NCBI RefSeq assembly: GCF_028372415.1
Contig: NC_092876.1
Location: 59,296,385 to 59,360,384 of the forward strand
Source of the DNA: Notamacropus eugenii
Taxonomy: Eukaryota; Chordata; Mammalia; Diprotodontia; Macropodidae
Reading direction: 5' to 3'
DNA: 64,000 nt
The position numbers were made by a program, and so were the translations under genes. Positions 1 to 11,108 of the stretch are shown here, piece by piece; positions within the stretch are counted from its first letter, which is position 1; each line of letters opens with the position of its first letter. Below the pieces are notes generated by a model. That model was not told the origin of the DNA, ran no database searches, and saw only the letters and a list, made by a program, of their open reading frames with translations.

Positions 1-1413
1 AAGAAAAGACCTAAACCCAAAGCCTTTTCACATTTGCCCATAAACTTTCTTTTACAAAAATAACTTTAGAGTAAATGCTTGATTCATGGCAAAAACAATT
101 TTAGCTAAAATTTCCTTTTCAACAGCAGAAATAAACTTTTAACATAATACATGCTCAGATGAAACAGGCTTGAAAAATCACACCTATATATATATACATG
201 TACATTTTTAAAGTGTTCTCATTTTCTTAATAAGAATGCTACAAGGAAACTCTTACAAAAAAAATTCATAACAGCTCTTTTTAACCAATTCATTAATTAA
301 CTTAACAATGCAATTTCTAATACAATATTTAGATGGATTACCTAAAAATTTAAACTTATTTAAGTTTACTTAAAACTTAAAATAAGCCATTAACCTATTC
401 AGCTTTTTTTTTTAAAAACCAAATGTAAGTTTCAAATTATCAAATTTCTATCACATCTTTTTAAAACCCCAGTCATATGTAATAAATTACAAAATTTAAA
501 ATTGTGTAACAGTTACATTAGATTAATGTTGCATCTAACAAATACCTATCCTTTTGTTACTGGATCTAACATTTTTCGCAGAAATGCTACTGGGTGTCTC
601 TGCCCTCCTCTTATTTGTGCCAGGATTCCCAAGGCCACCCCTTTCTGGCCCTCCCACTCTGCAAAGAAAAAGAAAAACCTAAACTTATTATCTTTTTACT
701 TTAAATACATTGTCTGGCATCAAATATATTGATCTAATTAAACCTAAATTCAAAACTCTCAGCTCTAAGTTGCTTACTTGAGATTTCCTTTTACTTTCTA
801 ATCTTCTGCTTACTTCCACCAAACTTTAATAAATTCTAACCTGTCTTAAACATTAAATTAAGAATGACACATTCCACCTATTCACAATTCCAAATACAAC
901 CAGAATGAATTCAATTAACTTTCTGTTATTTCCCATTACACTAAAATTTCTTCTTTTGGGTGAGACAGGAAATGGTTAAATGGTTGCTAGCATGCCTCTT
1001 TGATCTGAGGGAAAAAGATAAATTCCCTCCCTCCCTTTTATACTTCTTCCAAGCCTTCTGATTACACAGTACCCCCACTCATCTTTTCTACCTGCTTAAA
1101 TTCTCCTGCCTTTCCCTCAAGCCACTTTGAAACTGCACATAACTTATTTCTTTCTACTTCTCCTACATTCTTTTACTTGCTGTTACCAACTATATAAACT
1201 GAACAGTAAAATAATTTTTCTCTCCCTTTCTCTCCCTCCTTGTCCCTCCGCCCCTCTGAAACTAATATGGAGGGGTTGAAGAAGGGGAGTAAAAGGAATT
1301 TCAAGGACAGTTCAGCTCAGCCTTTCTGCTCTTGCTGGCTGGCTGGCTAAATTTACAACCTTATCAGATAAAAACAGAGACACACAGACTTTCATTCACA
1401 CAGAAATACCAAC
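1..1413 (-). mobile_element. AT-rich, probably ERV-internal remainder
   Basis: This AT-rich stretch continues the provirus on the minus strand. Apart from the pol scrap at 546-664 I see no further Gag, Pol or Env motif and no long frame on either strand. It may be decayed ERV-internal sequence or unrelated insertions. The provirus probably continues beyond the left edge. Confidence 0.35.
546..664 (-). pseudogene. Retroviral pol scrap (RNase H / connection region)
   Basis: A minus-strand frame of about 39 codons resembles the connection/RNase H part of gamma-type retroviral Pol. The short motifs HPVAFL and LDPVTKG are visible and in the expected order. The frame ends at a TAG (plus 546-548) where the family normally has a tryptophan codon, consistent with a single G-to-A change. 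No reverse transcriptase catalytic box is found nearby. It lies only about 750 bp downstream of the gag remnant on the same strand, so most of gag, protease and RT is missing. The family assignment rests on motif recognition, not on a search. Confidence 0.6.
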
Positions 1414-1697
1414 TCAACATATACAGACAAAACATTTAACAGAATAGAATAGTACATATAGGTTTAAATTTTTGGCAAACCCAATCCTCGGAGGAACCAT
1501 ATTTGGGCCAGATTGTGCCTCCTCCTCTGATATCTTTTCACCCCATATGAAACAACAATACTTAATCATCTTCTTGTCCTTTCCTCTATAATTTGGTAAT
1601 TTGTGCCAATTTTGTAATTATTTTCCAAAGGACTATTTACTGGTATTTCCTGACTCCGTTCCAAAGCTCGGTGGGGTTTGGACTGCCCCTTCCCCAT
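1414..1697 (-). pseudogene. Endogenous retrovirus gag start (matrix remnant)
   Basis: An ATG on the minus strand at 1697-1695 opens a 43-codon frame that starts MGKGQS, an N-terminal glycine typical of myristoylated Gag. It ends at TGA 1568-1566. A second frame on the same strand continues to a stop at 1416-1414 and carries matrix-like residues, so a frameshift separates the two pieces. The ATG is about 500 bp downstream of the primer binding site, a normal leader length for a gammaretrovirus-like element. The gene is broken and nothing here could make Gag. Confidence 0.55.
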
Positions 1698-2195
1698 TCT
1701 TTTGGTCGAGGGTTGTCACCAACACCTCCGAGTCTATGACTCAACAAATTTTGCTAGCTCCCTCGCTAGCTCTCACTGGGGGTCACCCACCCACCCACAG
1801 TCACCCAGCAAACGTTTTTGGGGGGGGGCCCTTCACCCTGGGGTCCTGCAGTCCACCAATTTGGTTGGGAGTCGTCACCTTCTCCCCGAGTCTATCTAAG
1901 ACTCAACGAATTGACCCCCAGGTCCCCCCGCGCTTACCGCTGGGTTGTACGCGTACAAGTTGCCTGACTGCAACCTTCAACACCAACTGGTTGGCATTTT
2001 TACACACTTCACAGCTTCGGAGTCTTTGGAGTCCCTATCTCTATTCTTTTCTGTCTTCACTGAGTTCCTCTGCTTCGGGTCGTTACCTTGCAGAGAGGGA
2101 GGCCCGGCAGCCCTTTTCAAGGACAATGGGGAAATCTCCCCACTGGCGCCCAGTCTTTGAACTGAGCTGTCAGCCGTCTCTCAGAAAGGTCACAG
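1698..2195 (-). other. Retroviral leader with candidate splice donor
   Basis: This leader lies between the primer site and the gag ATG on the minus strand. It contains a candidate major splice donor, AAG/GTAACG, around 2089-2081. It also holds two diverged direct copies of a block (about 1703-1770 and 1867-1915) that share GTCGTCACC-like and GAGTCTAT...GACTCAACRAATT sequence. A 214-codon plus-strand frame across this region is an antisense shadow with no recognisable domains. Confidence 0.5.
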
Positions 2196-2213
2196 ATCCT
2201 GGACGAGCCCCCA
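2196..2213 (-). promoter_or_regulatory. Primer binding site, tRNA-Pro type
   Basis: On the minus strand the sequence is TGGGGGCTCGTCCAGGAT. It differs at one of 18 positions from the site complementary to the 3' end of tRNA-Pro that gammaretroviruses use. It sits three bases after the LTR terminus (CACA), as expected. This is the strongest evidence that the region is a class I ERV rather than an isolated LTR. Confidence 0.88.
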
Positions 2214-2216
2214 AAC

Positions 2217-2650
2217 TGTGTGGGATGGCTCAGGTCCCTACATAAATCAATTACTCAGAGGCCTCTCAAAGTGATGACAGAAAAGAGATTTATTCGATTC
2301 TTGAGAATCTGGACAATCCTACAGCAGTTCACCTGGAGTAGGAAAGCCGAAGACAAAGAAAGGGCAGTGATTTATATAGACTCTAACGCAAGTCCCTCCC
2401 CCCCCACTGACCATTATTCTCATTAGCTGAGAATATGATCTTACATTCTAGACACGAAATCTAACCAATCCCTTTCGAAATGAAGACACTGAAGAATTAG
2501 GTAAACTTTATCCAATCATTGAGACCCTAATGTACTACATAGTTTTATATTCTTATATGGAATTATTCTGTTCTAAAAATATAGTAACCTTGAGCCTCTC
2601 AGTCTTACCTCACCCCTGGGAGAAGAATTACAATCTGAGAAGTCTTCACT
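2217..2650 (-). mobile_element. 5' LTR of class I endogenous retrovirus
   Basis: Read on the minus strand, the LTR has a TATA box (TATATAAA, plus 2378-2371), an AATAAA signal about 80 bp downstream (plus 2294-2289), a short U5 and a CA terminus next to the primer site. The U3 boundary is uncertain; about 2600-2650 is the best guess because the next segment looks like L1. The 3' LTR is outside the window, so neither TSD nor LTR-LTR divergence can be assessed. Confidence 0.75.
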
Positions 2651-2659
2651 AAACCTATC

Positions 2660-4105
2660 CCACTCATTCCCCATCCCTATCCCCACTTGTCTCCCTGTTG
2701 AGTTTGATATATTTCTACATCAACCTCTAGATAAAAGCAATATTCAACCAATGCCTGCTGTCACTATCCTTTTCTTCATGTTCATGTACTCTTCTTCTGA
2801 CTCACCTCATTCATGAGAAATAACAAATTCTACCCCTTCTTCCATTCTATGCTGGTGTATTCCTTTTGCCCTACCTTCTCTTTCTCCTCTTAAAATCCTC
2901 AGAACAGTCCCAATCTATCCTCAGTTTCTCTCTTTAACTTGTTTAACTCCCACAATACCCTTCGAAGATATTAAGGTTCTGAAAGGATACTTGTTTCTTT
3001 TTCTTCAGTTGGAATGTTAGCTATGAATTATTCTACAATCCTTTCTAATTGCTCAATTACATTTACCCTTCTAGGATTCTCTTGACTCGTGTTTGTATTT
3101 TAAAGTTCCTGCTTAGCTCAGGTGTTTTTGTCAGAAATGCTTGAAAGCTCTTTATTCCACTAAAAATCCATTTTTTTCCTCCTGTAGGATTATATTCAAC
3201 TTTGCGGATGTTATTCTTGATTGTAAGCCAATGTCTTTTGCCTTTTGGAATACAATCCGTTCTCATTTAACATAAGACCTCTCCCTTCCTTTAGGGGACT
3301 CTGAATGACAATTGCAGACCTCACAGTCAGAGCAGCTTTAGTGTCTGGAGCACAGAACCCCTGGTTCAGGGGCTTCATACCCCTGCCATTGCCACTACCA
3401 CTTGCTGGGAGCTGAACTCCAGATGGCATGGGTTCTGTCACCAACTGACTGGGGAGTCAAATTTGCATGATGTAAATTTATGTAAAGTGAGAACTATCTT
3501 ATTGTATTTCAAGATTTCCTCTTGTTCATAGCAGAAGCTGCCAGGTCTTACGTGAATCTGACTATGGTCCTTTGGTACTTGAACTGCTTCTTTCTGGATC
3601 ACTGAAGTATTTTTTCTTTAATGTAGGAACTCTGAACTTTGGTTATGACATTCCTGAGACTCTTTCTTTTGTGTTTTGTTTTGTTTTTCCAGGAGTTGAT
3701 TAGTAGATTCTTTCTATCTTTTCTTTATCTTTTGGTTCAAATAGATCTAGGAAGTTTTATTTACAATTTCTTGAAATATAGCACCCAGGATTACTAATCA
3801 TAGTTTTCAAGTAGTTCAATGATTCTTAAATTATCTCTCCTTGATCTGTTTTCCAGGTCAGTTGTTTTTAATATCAGAGATCTTATATTTTCTTCTATTT
3901 TTTCAGGCTTTTGATTTTGTTCTAGTACTTCTTTCTGTCTCATAGCATCATTGATTTCTCTTTGATCTAATCTAGTTTTCAGGGAATCATTTACTTAGGT
4001 AAAGTTCATTACTTTCTCTTCTAAGCTATTCATTCTCCTTCCATTTCTTTGCTTGAGAGCTTTTATTTCATTTTTTATTTTTTGCTTCATTTCTTCTAGG
4101 TTGGA
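2660..4105 (-). mobile_element. Old L1 fragment, mainly ORF1
   Basis: Antisense L1 ORF1 is recognisable by alignment with the better copies at 43.5-45 kb. The C-terminal part reads as a minus-strand frame at 3266-3063 with SFQAFLTKTPEL, and the coiled-coil/RRM-encoding sequence continues to about 4105. About 275 bp of unrelated or rearranged sequence (about 3257-3533) interrupts the homology. The copy is frameshifted throughout and non-functional. Confidence 0.7.
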
Positions 4106-4440
4106 GTGGAGAACCTGATATTCTATGCTCTAAGGGTACTTTCCATCTCTGAAATTCTATGTCCTAAAGTTTCTTCCAGTTCAAACATTCTTTAACTTAT
4201 GGTCTCTCAAGCTCTAACATTCTATGCTGTAAAATCCTTTCAAGCAAGAATATTCTATTTATTTGTTGCTGATGAGATTTGGGATATTCTTTTGAGTTTT
4301 TTTAGGATATTCTATTTTCCAAGATCCCTCCCATGTTCTAAGGTCCATTTCTGCTCTGAAATTCTATGTTCCAAGGTCCCTCCCAGCTCTGACATTCCAT
4401 GTTCTAGAGTCTCTTCCAGCTCTAATGATCTATGATGCTG
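4106..4440 (+). repeat. Degenerate tandem SINE-tail repeats
   Basis: About eight diverged units of roughly 30-35 bp contain GCTCTGACATTC and TGTTCTAAGGTC-like blocks. They match the large minisatellite at 54730-55916 and the short array at 22425-22600. The unit corresponds to the 3' tail of a MIR-type SINE. The units are very degenerate, so this is an old expansion. Confidence 0.6.
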
Positions 4441-5395
4441 ATTCAGCTTTAGTGTTCACTACTGAGAATTGCTATAGTAGAGACCCCAACTTCCCAGGAA
4501 CTGGAAACTTCAGGGTTTACTGAAAATAGAAGAGCTGAGGTGATTTAGGGTAAGGAGACGAAAAAGCCATGTTTCCTAAGTATAAAGAGGAAATATAACC
4601 ACCATTAAGATACCCCACCCATTGTGGGATTTCACCTTTGCCCTTTCTGATAATATCACAATGAGGATGGTCTCTATAAACAGTTGCAAAATTGCAAAAT
4701 GAAAGAGAAAAGTGTTTTTCTTCCCCAACCAAGCTATTTGGCTTTATTTTAGAGATCAAGGCAGTGTCATCTGGGGTAAATCTGGAATGCCAAATTCTGT
4801 TCTTTTAATAATCTCCTCTTCCTCTGTAAGGATGAGCAAAGATCTTGTAAATCAGTAGTTGATGGAGAAAGAAGAGGCCATCTGAATGTCTGCCTGCCTG
4901 AGGGTACTCTCCATCAAAACATGTTGCAATAATTGATAGAAAAGGATAAGGGAATTGGGCTTCTTCTACCCTTTAACCTTTTTTTTTTTTTTTTACATCC
5001 TTCTGGGTCCAACAAAGGTAAAAAAGTTTATGCCTTGGGGACAGTTTTTCTGGCAAGAGATACTGCAACTAGGACCTAAGGGAGTAGGGTTTGGTTGCCT
5101 GCCATTTACCCAAATTCCAGAAGGAGTGGAGGGAAACATCTTTTTAGGCCATGATAATTTGAATCTCCAATGTACTGACATCTGCTATAACTGACATCTG
5201 TCATCTCTATCCTTTGTGTGGTTCTCTGAAGCTCAAAGTGCTCTTTGAACTGCTGACTCGGTATGCCCTGATCTCAGAAGCAGAATAGCTATTTTTGTAC
5301 CTCTGGTAAGTTTCAAGAATTGTGGTGCCCTTTGCTCCTGACCTGACTTGACATGAATGCTGCCTCTCCCCTCCATACCTGGTCTGACCATTCTT
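4441..5395. other. No gene or repeat recognised
   Basis: Unclassified intergenic sequence with a short poly-T tract at 4979-4995. The frames present are short and show no domain. Confidence 0.4.
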
Positions 5396-5520
5396 TCATT
5401 CTGCAAACATTTTCTGAGCTCTTACTGTATAGAGAGCATTGTGCTAGGCTTTGGGGATACAGCTCAACACTCAGCATTTATTAAGCACTCTTTGAACTCC
5501 TATTGAGGCTACCAGTTCCA
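5396..5520 (-). mobile_element. L2 3' end fragment
   Basis: Antisense L2-tail words are present: attctgcaaacattttctgagc, then a tgtgctaggctttggggatac block. Confidence 0.45.
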
Positions 5521-5559
5521 GCTACTGCTTTCCTCCAGGCTCTAGGGTTAACAATGAGG

Positions 5560-6010
5560 GAATGGTGGTGTTCTGTAATACTATTGTCCACAAGCCCCCA
5601 TGTAGGGTGTTCCCTTCAGTAGCAATTGCCAGGTGATATTTCCCTAATATTTAAGTCAATTAACATCAAATAACTTTTTTTTTTGGCGAAGCAACTAGGG
5701 TTAAGTGACTTTCCCAGGGTCACACAGCTAGTAAGCATCAAGTATCTGAAGTCAAATTTGAACTCAGGTTCTCCTGACTCCAGGACCAATGCGCGATCCA
5801 CAGTGTCACCTAGCTGCCTCATCAACTAACTTTTGTAAAGAATTTTTACTATGAAGACATAGTAAGAACAGAAATATAAACATTTGCCCTTAGTACTCAC
5901 TAAATGAATTAATGTCAATTAGTTTTTTTAAAGAGAATATTTATTGTGAAGATACAGCCAGAACAGAAGTATACGTTTTCCCCCTCAACATCTGTGGGTA
6001 TGCTCTCCTC
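5560..6010 (-). mobile_element. LTR-like relic with internal repetition
   Basis: Two tandem related blocks, around 5821-5870 and 5919-5975, share ATCAAYTARYTTTT...GAA(G)ACATAG...AGAACAGAA. Each has a TTTATT-like word (AATAAA in reverse). A similar block occurs at 15950-16040. This suggests an antisense LTR family, but no coding part is seen. A SINE is inserted in it. Confidence 0.35.
5679..5820 (-). mobile_element. Marsupial tRNA-derived SINE, short form
   Basis: The reverse complement gives the head GGCAGCTAGGTGACACTGTGG, A/B-box-like tRNA sequence and the GTGACCCTGG...CACTTAACCCTAG core, ending in A-rich sequence. Flanks atcaaataactttt (5665-5678) and atcaactaactttt (5821-5834) form a 14-bp TSD with one mismatch. 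Confidence 0.88.
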
Positions 6011-6935
6011 TCCACTGCCTTGGTGTGTAAGGCTAATGGGCTAATGGGCAGTTCTATATAACATTTGCCTCACAACGTTCACTTTGAATTTAACATAGCT
6101 GATGGATTTTTTGTTCTAGCCCCTTCTTGGCCGCCCTCAAACTATGCTGGGTCAAACAAACTGCTCAGGCTTTGCTTCTCACTGTTTTGGATGGCTACAA
6201 AAATCTGGCATAGACTCCATCACTTGGACCTCTGAAGCCTTGCCATTCTGACTTTTTCAGGCTCTCAATGTCTTAGCTGCCTCTCATATTCTTTCACCTA
6301 AAAAGTCAGAAAGAACAAAGAGATAAAGAACAGAGGCCCAAGTTTGCAGGTTATATATATTGACTGCAGGTGGGGAAGACCTGAAAATTCTTCCCCTCTA
6401 GAAGCTTATAGTATGTCTATTTTACTCCAACTTAGACAAGAAGAGAAAGATGCTCTCTTAGTGCCTTTTGAATGAGCCCCATTTCTAGCTCAACAGCCAG
6501 CCAAGAGAGAGACTCTCATCACTATGTAGGTTAGACTATTTACATATACTCCAGAGTCCATATGGGGGTTACATCAGCCATACATGCACACATGCATGCG
6601 TGCACACACACACACAGAATAGCACATTCTCCTAAGTGCTATTATGCATGAAATCGCAAATGTATTGGAGTATCAAAATATATGCATCAAGTACAGAATT
6701 GAATCTTGGGGAAGGGATGGGAGTGGTAGGCTTCTTTAAGAATTTATTGTCTTGTCTTTAACCATCTTGGGATGGTTATAGCATGATCTTCATGGACAAC
6801 AGGGTTAGCTTTGGAGTCAGAAGTGTTAGTTAGAGACCCTAGTCCTGTTACCAACTGGGCTAATGTTTTCATTTGTCCATACCTTGAGACTTATAGACTC
6901 CCTATTATTGACAGTCTTCAAACAAAGTCTTGATG
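6011..6935. other. No gene recognised
   Basis: Unclassified sequence with a short CA tract near 6590-6616. No convincing coding frame or RNA gene. Confidence 0.4.
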
Positions 6936-7090
6936 ACCATATGAATGAATGAATGAAACATTTATTAAGCATTTACTGTATGCAAAATACTGGGGACACA
7001 AAATGTTGGAGACACAAGTAGAAAAAGTAAGAAGTCCCTGATCTCGAGGAGCTCACATTCTAATGGGGGAGAAAGCATATATAGAAGGCT
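6936..7090 (-). mobile_element. L2 3' end fragment
   Basis: The antisense L2 tail is clear: a (tgaa)n-type start at 6940-6957, then catttattaagcatttactg and a ggagctcacattctaatggg block. Confidence 0.75.
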
Positions 7091-7129
7091 CTAGCTACAA
7101 GGCAGATGAAAAACTTACCATTTGCTGAG

Positions 7130-8010
7130 GATGCTGCCAAGGGTATTCCTGTTCAAATATCGGCTGGACTTAATGGCCTCTCCAGTGACTTCAGTTTATC
7201 CTTAAATGACATGGATTCCAGGCCTCCTCTAGTTTATCAATGGCCTTCTTAAACTATGGCCCCCAGAACTGAATAAAATCCTCCAGAAGCAGTCTGAGCA
7301 GGGCAGACTATGATAGAACTGATCTATTCGCTCCTGGAAGTTATGCTTCTCTTTGTGTAGCCAAAGTGCCATTTGCTTTTCTGACAGCCACATCCTACTG
7401 CTGACTCACCATTGAGCTGGCAGCCCACTAAATCCCCCGGATCTCTTTCAGACAAACTGTGTGTCTAACCCCATCCTGTTCTTGTAAAGCTGATTTTTTT
7501 TTAACCCAAGTATAAGACTCTACATTTATGTCTACTGAGTTTCATCTTATTCATTCATTCAAATCAATACTATAGCATGGAGGGCAGCTAGATGGTGCAG
7601 TGGATAGAGTACACCACCACCAGTACAGGAGTCAGGAGGATCTAAGTTCAAATCTCACCTCAGACACTTGACACTCACTAGCTGTGTGACCTTGGGCAAG
7701 TCACTTAAACCCAATTGCCTCATCCTGGGTCATCTCTAGTCATCCTGATGAATATCTGGTCACTGAATTCAGATGGCTCTGGGGGAGAAGTAAGGCTGGT
7801 GACCTGCACAGCCCTCCCTCACTCAAAACAAAGTCAAGTGCAAGCCATGTCATTATTTCTCTGATGGTAAGGTCGTCTTTGGCAATGAAGGACGAACACA
7901 CTGTAGCATGGCAAGTTCCTTTTGGATCTCAGTTCTATCATCCATTTTGTTATCCATTTCTCCCTAATCTGTGTCATCTGCAAATTTGATGGGGATCTCG
8001 TCTATGCCAT
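7130..8010 (-). mobile_element. CR1/L3 LINE reverse transcriptase remnant
   Basis: On the minus strand the catalytic box reads EIPIKFADDT (about 7996-7967). Downstream, beyond an inserted SINE, the segment NKMKLSRHKCRVLYLG is readable at about 7555-7505. Both belong to the RT of CR1-clade LINEs (L3 in mammals). The rest is frameshifted. The element is split by the SINE at 7581-7899. Confidence 0.75.
7581..7899 (+). mobile_element. Marsupial tRNA-derived SINE, long form with LINE-like tail
   Basis: It begins GGGCAGCTAGATGGTGCAGT, carries tRNA-like A and B boxes and a CORE-like GTGTGACCTTGGGCAAGTCAC segment. Its tail is ATGGTAAGGTCGTCTTTGGC...GAAGGACGAACAC. The flanks actatagcatgg (7569-7580) and actgtagcatgg (7900-7911) are a 12-bp TSD with one mismatch, so it inserted into the CR1/L3 remnant. 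The tail matches, in reverse, the LINE end at 37880-37930. Confidence 0.9.
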
Positions 8011-8439
8011 TAACCCAGAAAGAAGAGATAATGGGAAAGGAGGAGATGAGACAGAAAGAGAATGTTAAGGAAGAAGGAATGGATAAAGCCCAGTGCAGGG
8101 TGAAATACATAAACAAGGGACACATTTACCAAAGGGACAGGCAAATGAAATCCAGGACAACCCTTCTTTAAATCAGGCAACTGGCCATTATAGGTTGCTG
8201 TTTTGGTTTTACTTTGTGCATCCCTCTACACTCAGATAACCAAGCTAAGTAAGCAGGATTTTGATTGAATTGGACTAAAAAAGCATCTGGGGAGGTGAGT
8301 ACTTGAGACAATTTGGAAGGAAGTTAAGGAGATTTATTGTCTTGGAATCAAGCATCATTTGATGTGAGCCCAACTTTCTCCAACCTTATTGGGGACAGGT
8401 GATTATTATAAACCTTCAGAGGGGTCACCCTCTTTTTAT

Positions 8440-8560
8440 TTAATTGGTTCTAAGGAATCCCAGTTATGATGTTTGCTATCTGTGTGACCCTAAGCAAATT
8501 ACTTAACCTCCTTGAGACTCAACTGTTTTCATCTATAAAATGGGACAGGAACAATCATTT
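8440..8560 (+). mobile_element. MIR
   Basis: A sense MIR core is present: tgtgtgaccctaagcaaattacttaacc, then catctataaaatggga. Confidence 0.75.
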
Positions 8561-8820
8561 GTTAGGTACCTACCATGTACCAAGAATAAGTGTTTTTAAA
8601 AAGTGTTTTTAAAAATTATTTCCTTTGCTCCTCACAACACTGGGAGATAGGTGCTATTATCCGCCTTTTTACAGTTGAGGAAATTGAAGCAAGAACAAAT
8701 TAAGTGAAGCAAGAACAAATTGCTCAGAGTGACACAGCTGGTTAGTTTCTGAATTTGGATTTGAACTCAGGCTTTCTGGACTCCAAGTCCCAAACTGTGC
8801 TGTGCCATCTAACTGCCAAA
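8556..8820 (-). mobile_element. MIR, antisense
   Basis: Antisense MIR words run in order: tcctcacaacactgggagatag, tttttacagttgagga, gacacagctggttag and tttgaactcagg. A 16-bp word (gaagcaagaacaaatt) is duplicated at 8685-8700 and 8705-8720, a local slippage or duplication inside the MIR. Confidence 0.8.
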
Positions 8821-10090
8821 TGGGATTAATAATGTGTGTAACCCTTTCCTCACAAACTTTTTGGTGGGAATGGGCTTTGTAAACGTTAAAGTGCTATGGA
8901 AGTCCACCCTTGGTCTCTGGGGAGAGTGGATTCATTTTTAGCACTGTTTCTCCATGTGCTGTGACTGCTAGATGAATTTTCATTCCAACTACTGAGGGGC
9001 TGAGTCCCAAAGGTCTCACCTAAAGATCATTTCTTTCTCCTCTGGCATTGATCTTAGGCTGGCTGCAACATCTGGATGCTGGTATGCCAGAAAGTTAGTC
9101 TCCTCTCATCTAAAACAAAAAACCTCATGCTGAGGTGTGCAAATAACTTCAGCTAGTATTCACAGGTCTTAAAGGGGAGAAGGCTGTCCCAATACACACA
9201 GTCACCCACTAGCAGAGCAGTCAGGAGAATGGCTACACCTCACTAAGATACCTCACTCCTGCAATGCAGCCAATTGAAAAGACTTCTCCTAAACATGTTA
9301 GGGGACCAGAACCTGTAAGAGAATGTCTACACAAGCTCCAACATCTCTACAAGTTATTTCCATTAAATGTCACATGACTCTCCTAGAAGCTGATTCTTCA
9401 ACCTTTCTGTGTGGGGAATTTGCACTCTGTACATGTGCCTGTCCTCATTACCTTTTCCCTCTGAATAACTTACCACTTTGGTAAATTGGCAGGGGTGCAT
9501 TTTGAATTCCTTGTTCCCTCTCCTCAGTACTGGGGGTGACATAAACATTATCCTTTCACTTGTTTCCCCAGTACCTTCATGAAAGAGCCCCAAAACTGTC
9601 ATTGTGGCACAAATACAGTCCCACACAAACAAGTGAAAAATCACAATTCTCTCCAAAGGCCAGGTTCTTAAGATTCAACCCAAAAGGAAAATGTCATAAA
9701 GTTTGACAAAGATTACTGCTTGCTTGGTACTCAATAAATGCCTGATGTGATGTTTTCAAAGATCTTCCTCAACCCAAAGGCAACAGAGAAAAGAAAAAAC
9801 GGAGGATTGGCTACATATTACAGGAGGAAACCTGGTTCTTACAGAGTTTCCAAGATGATACAGAGCGCTCCCAAGAGAGATTTGGGACCTGGGTCCAAAT
9901 GAAAGTCACCACAATCTTAAGTGAAGAACAAAATGATGTGGTGTTTGTAAGCCATCTCTGGGTACAGAGGCTAGAGTGTTTCACCCCCTCCATTTCCTAC
10001 TAGTACTCTCCTCTTCTGCTCTACACCAACATTCACAGAACTGGTTTACTCAGTAGCTCACCCACAGGTGAGAGATCAATTATTCTGAGG
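8821..10090. other. No gene recognised
   Basis: About 1.3 kb of unclassified unique-looking sequence. A 97-codon minus-strand frame (9656-9363) has no recognisable domain, signal or start context, and is not called. Confidence 0.4.
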
Positions 10091-10099
10091 TAAACTCTT

Positions 10100-10540
10100 C
10101 CATGATTCCCAATTACTCTCCTCAATCAAATACAAACTCTTCTGTTGGGATTTTGCAGCCCCTTCACAAACTGGATCCATCCTACCTTTCCAGTCCTTTT
10201 ACACCTTATCCTGCTCCATATGCGTTTCAAATTAATAACACTGTCCTCTTTGATGTTCTCTGCTTATCCCCCATGCTTGGGATACTCTATCCACTCACCA
10301 CCCCCCCGACTTTCTTCAAGACTCAGCACAAGTCCTACTTTCTGCAAGAAATTTCCCTTTCCCCATCTCTTTAACAAATCGCCTCTCATTCACACTCTCT
10401 ATATGTTGTGCATACATAGCTATAAGCATGTTGTCTTCATGAGAATGAGAACCCCTTGGGTTTTTACCTTTCTTTGAATCCCCAGCACTTAGCACATTGG
10501 CTCGCTAAGTGCTTAATAAATGCTTCTTGATTGAAGTGTG
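10100..10540 (+). mobile_element. L2 3' end
   Basis: Sense L2 ORF2 end and 3' UTR: aaatacaaactcttctg, catgcttgggatactct, then the terminal taagtgcttaataaatgcttc. Overlapping frames in this piece are L2 relics. Confidence 0.8.
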
Positions 10541-10905
10541 AGTGGTTATTCTTTTCAGAGGGCAGAATGGGAAGATGTCCAGTACCTAAAAATGAACATT
10601 TGTCTTTTCCATTTCCTACTTCCAGGCCAGACTGAGGGGGCTCCTCGTTAATCTCCCTAACCATTCACAAATCCAATCTCTTTGTGCCCAGTTTCTACTC
10701 AACCAACCACCTTACAGTTTTCTTTCGTTGAACTGTGTTTATTATCTGGAAACCTGCTCTGTTTTTCTATAGCATCCAAAGTCATTTTGTTGCTCTCCTG
10801 GAGTGAACATACAAGTATTTTCTTCTTCATTCATTCATTTAGTTCCATTAGCATCCTCAGGGACAGCAGCGACTATTCTGTTTCTATCTCTATCGAAATA
10901 ACTAC

Positions 10906-11108
10906 CAGGGGTAGGGAACCCGTGACCTTGAAGCCACATGTGGCCCTCCAGGTCCTCAAGTGTGGCCCTTTGATTGAATCCAAACCTCACAGAACAAATC
11001 CCTTTAATAAAAGCATTTGTTCTGTAAAACTTGGACTCAGTCAAAAGGCCATACCCAAGGACCGAAAAGGCCACATGTGGCCTCTAAGCCACAGATTCCC
11101 CACCCCTG
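10906..11108. mobile_element. hAT-like MITE, long palindrome
   Basis: The unit starts CAGGGGTAGGGAACC and ends GATTCCCCACCCCTG, near-perfect terminal inverted repeats. The inner arms also pair (for example GGCCACATGTGGCC-type blocks at about 10931 and 11068), so the whole 203 bp could fold as one hairpin. CAGGGG termini suggest a hAT-type non-autonomous transposon. No clean 8-bp TSD is seen because a second partial copy abuts the right end. Frames on both strands are shadows. Confidence 0.7.

Noticed and set aside
1601..2245. 214-codon plus-strand frame
   Set aside because: It lies antisense to the ERV leader and primer site, has no domain, and crosses the LTR boundary.
5700..5820. tRNA gene
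   Set aside because: The A/B-box-like sequence belongs to the tRNA-derived head of a SINE, not a functional tRNA. The same holds at 7581 and 53535.
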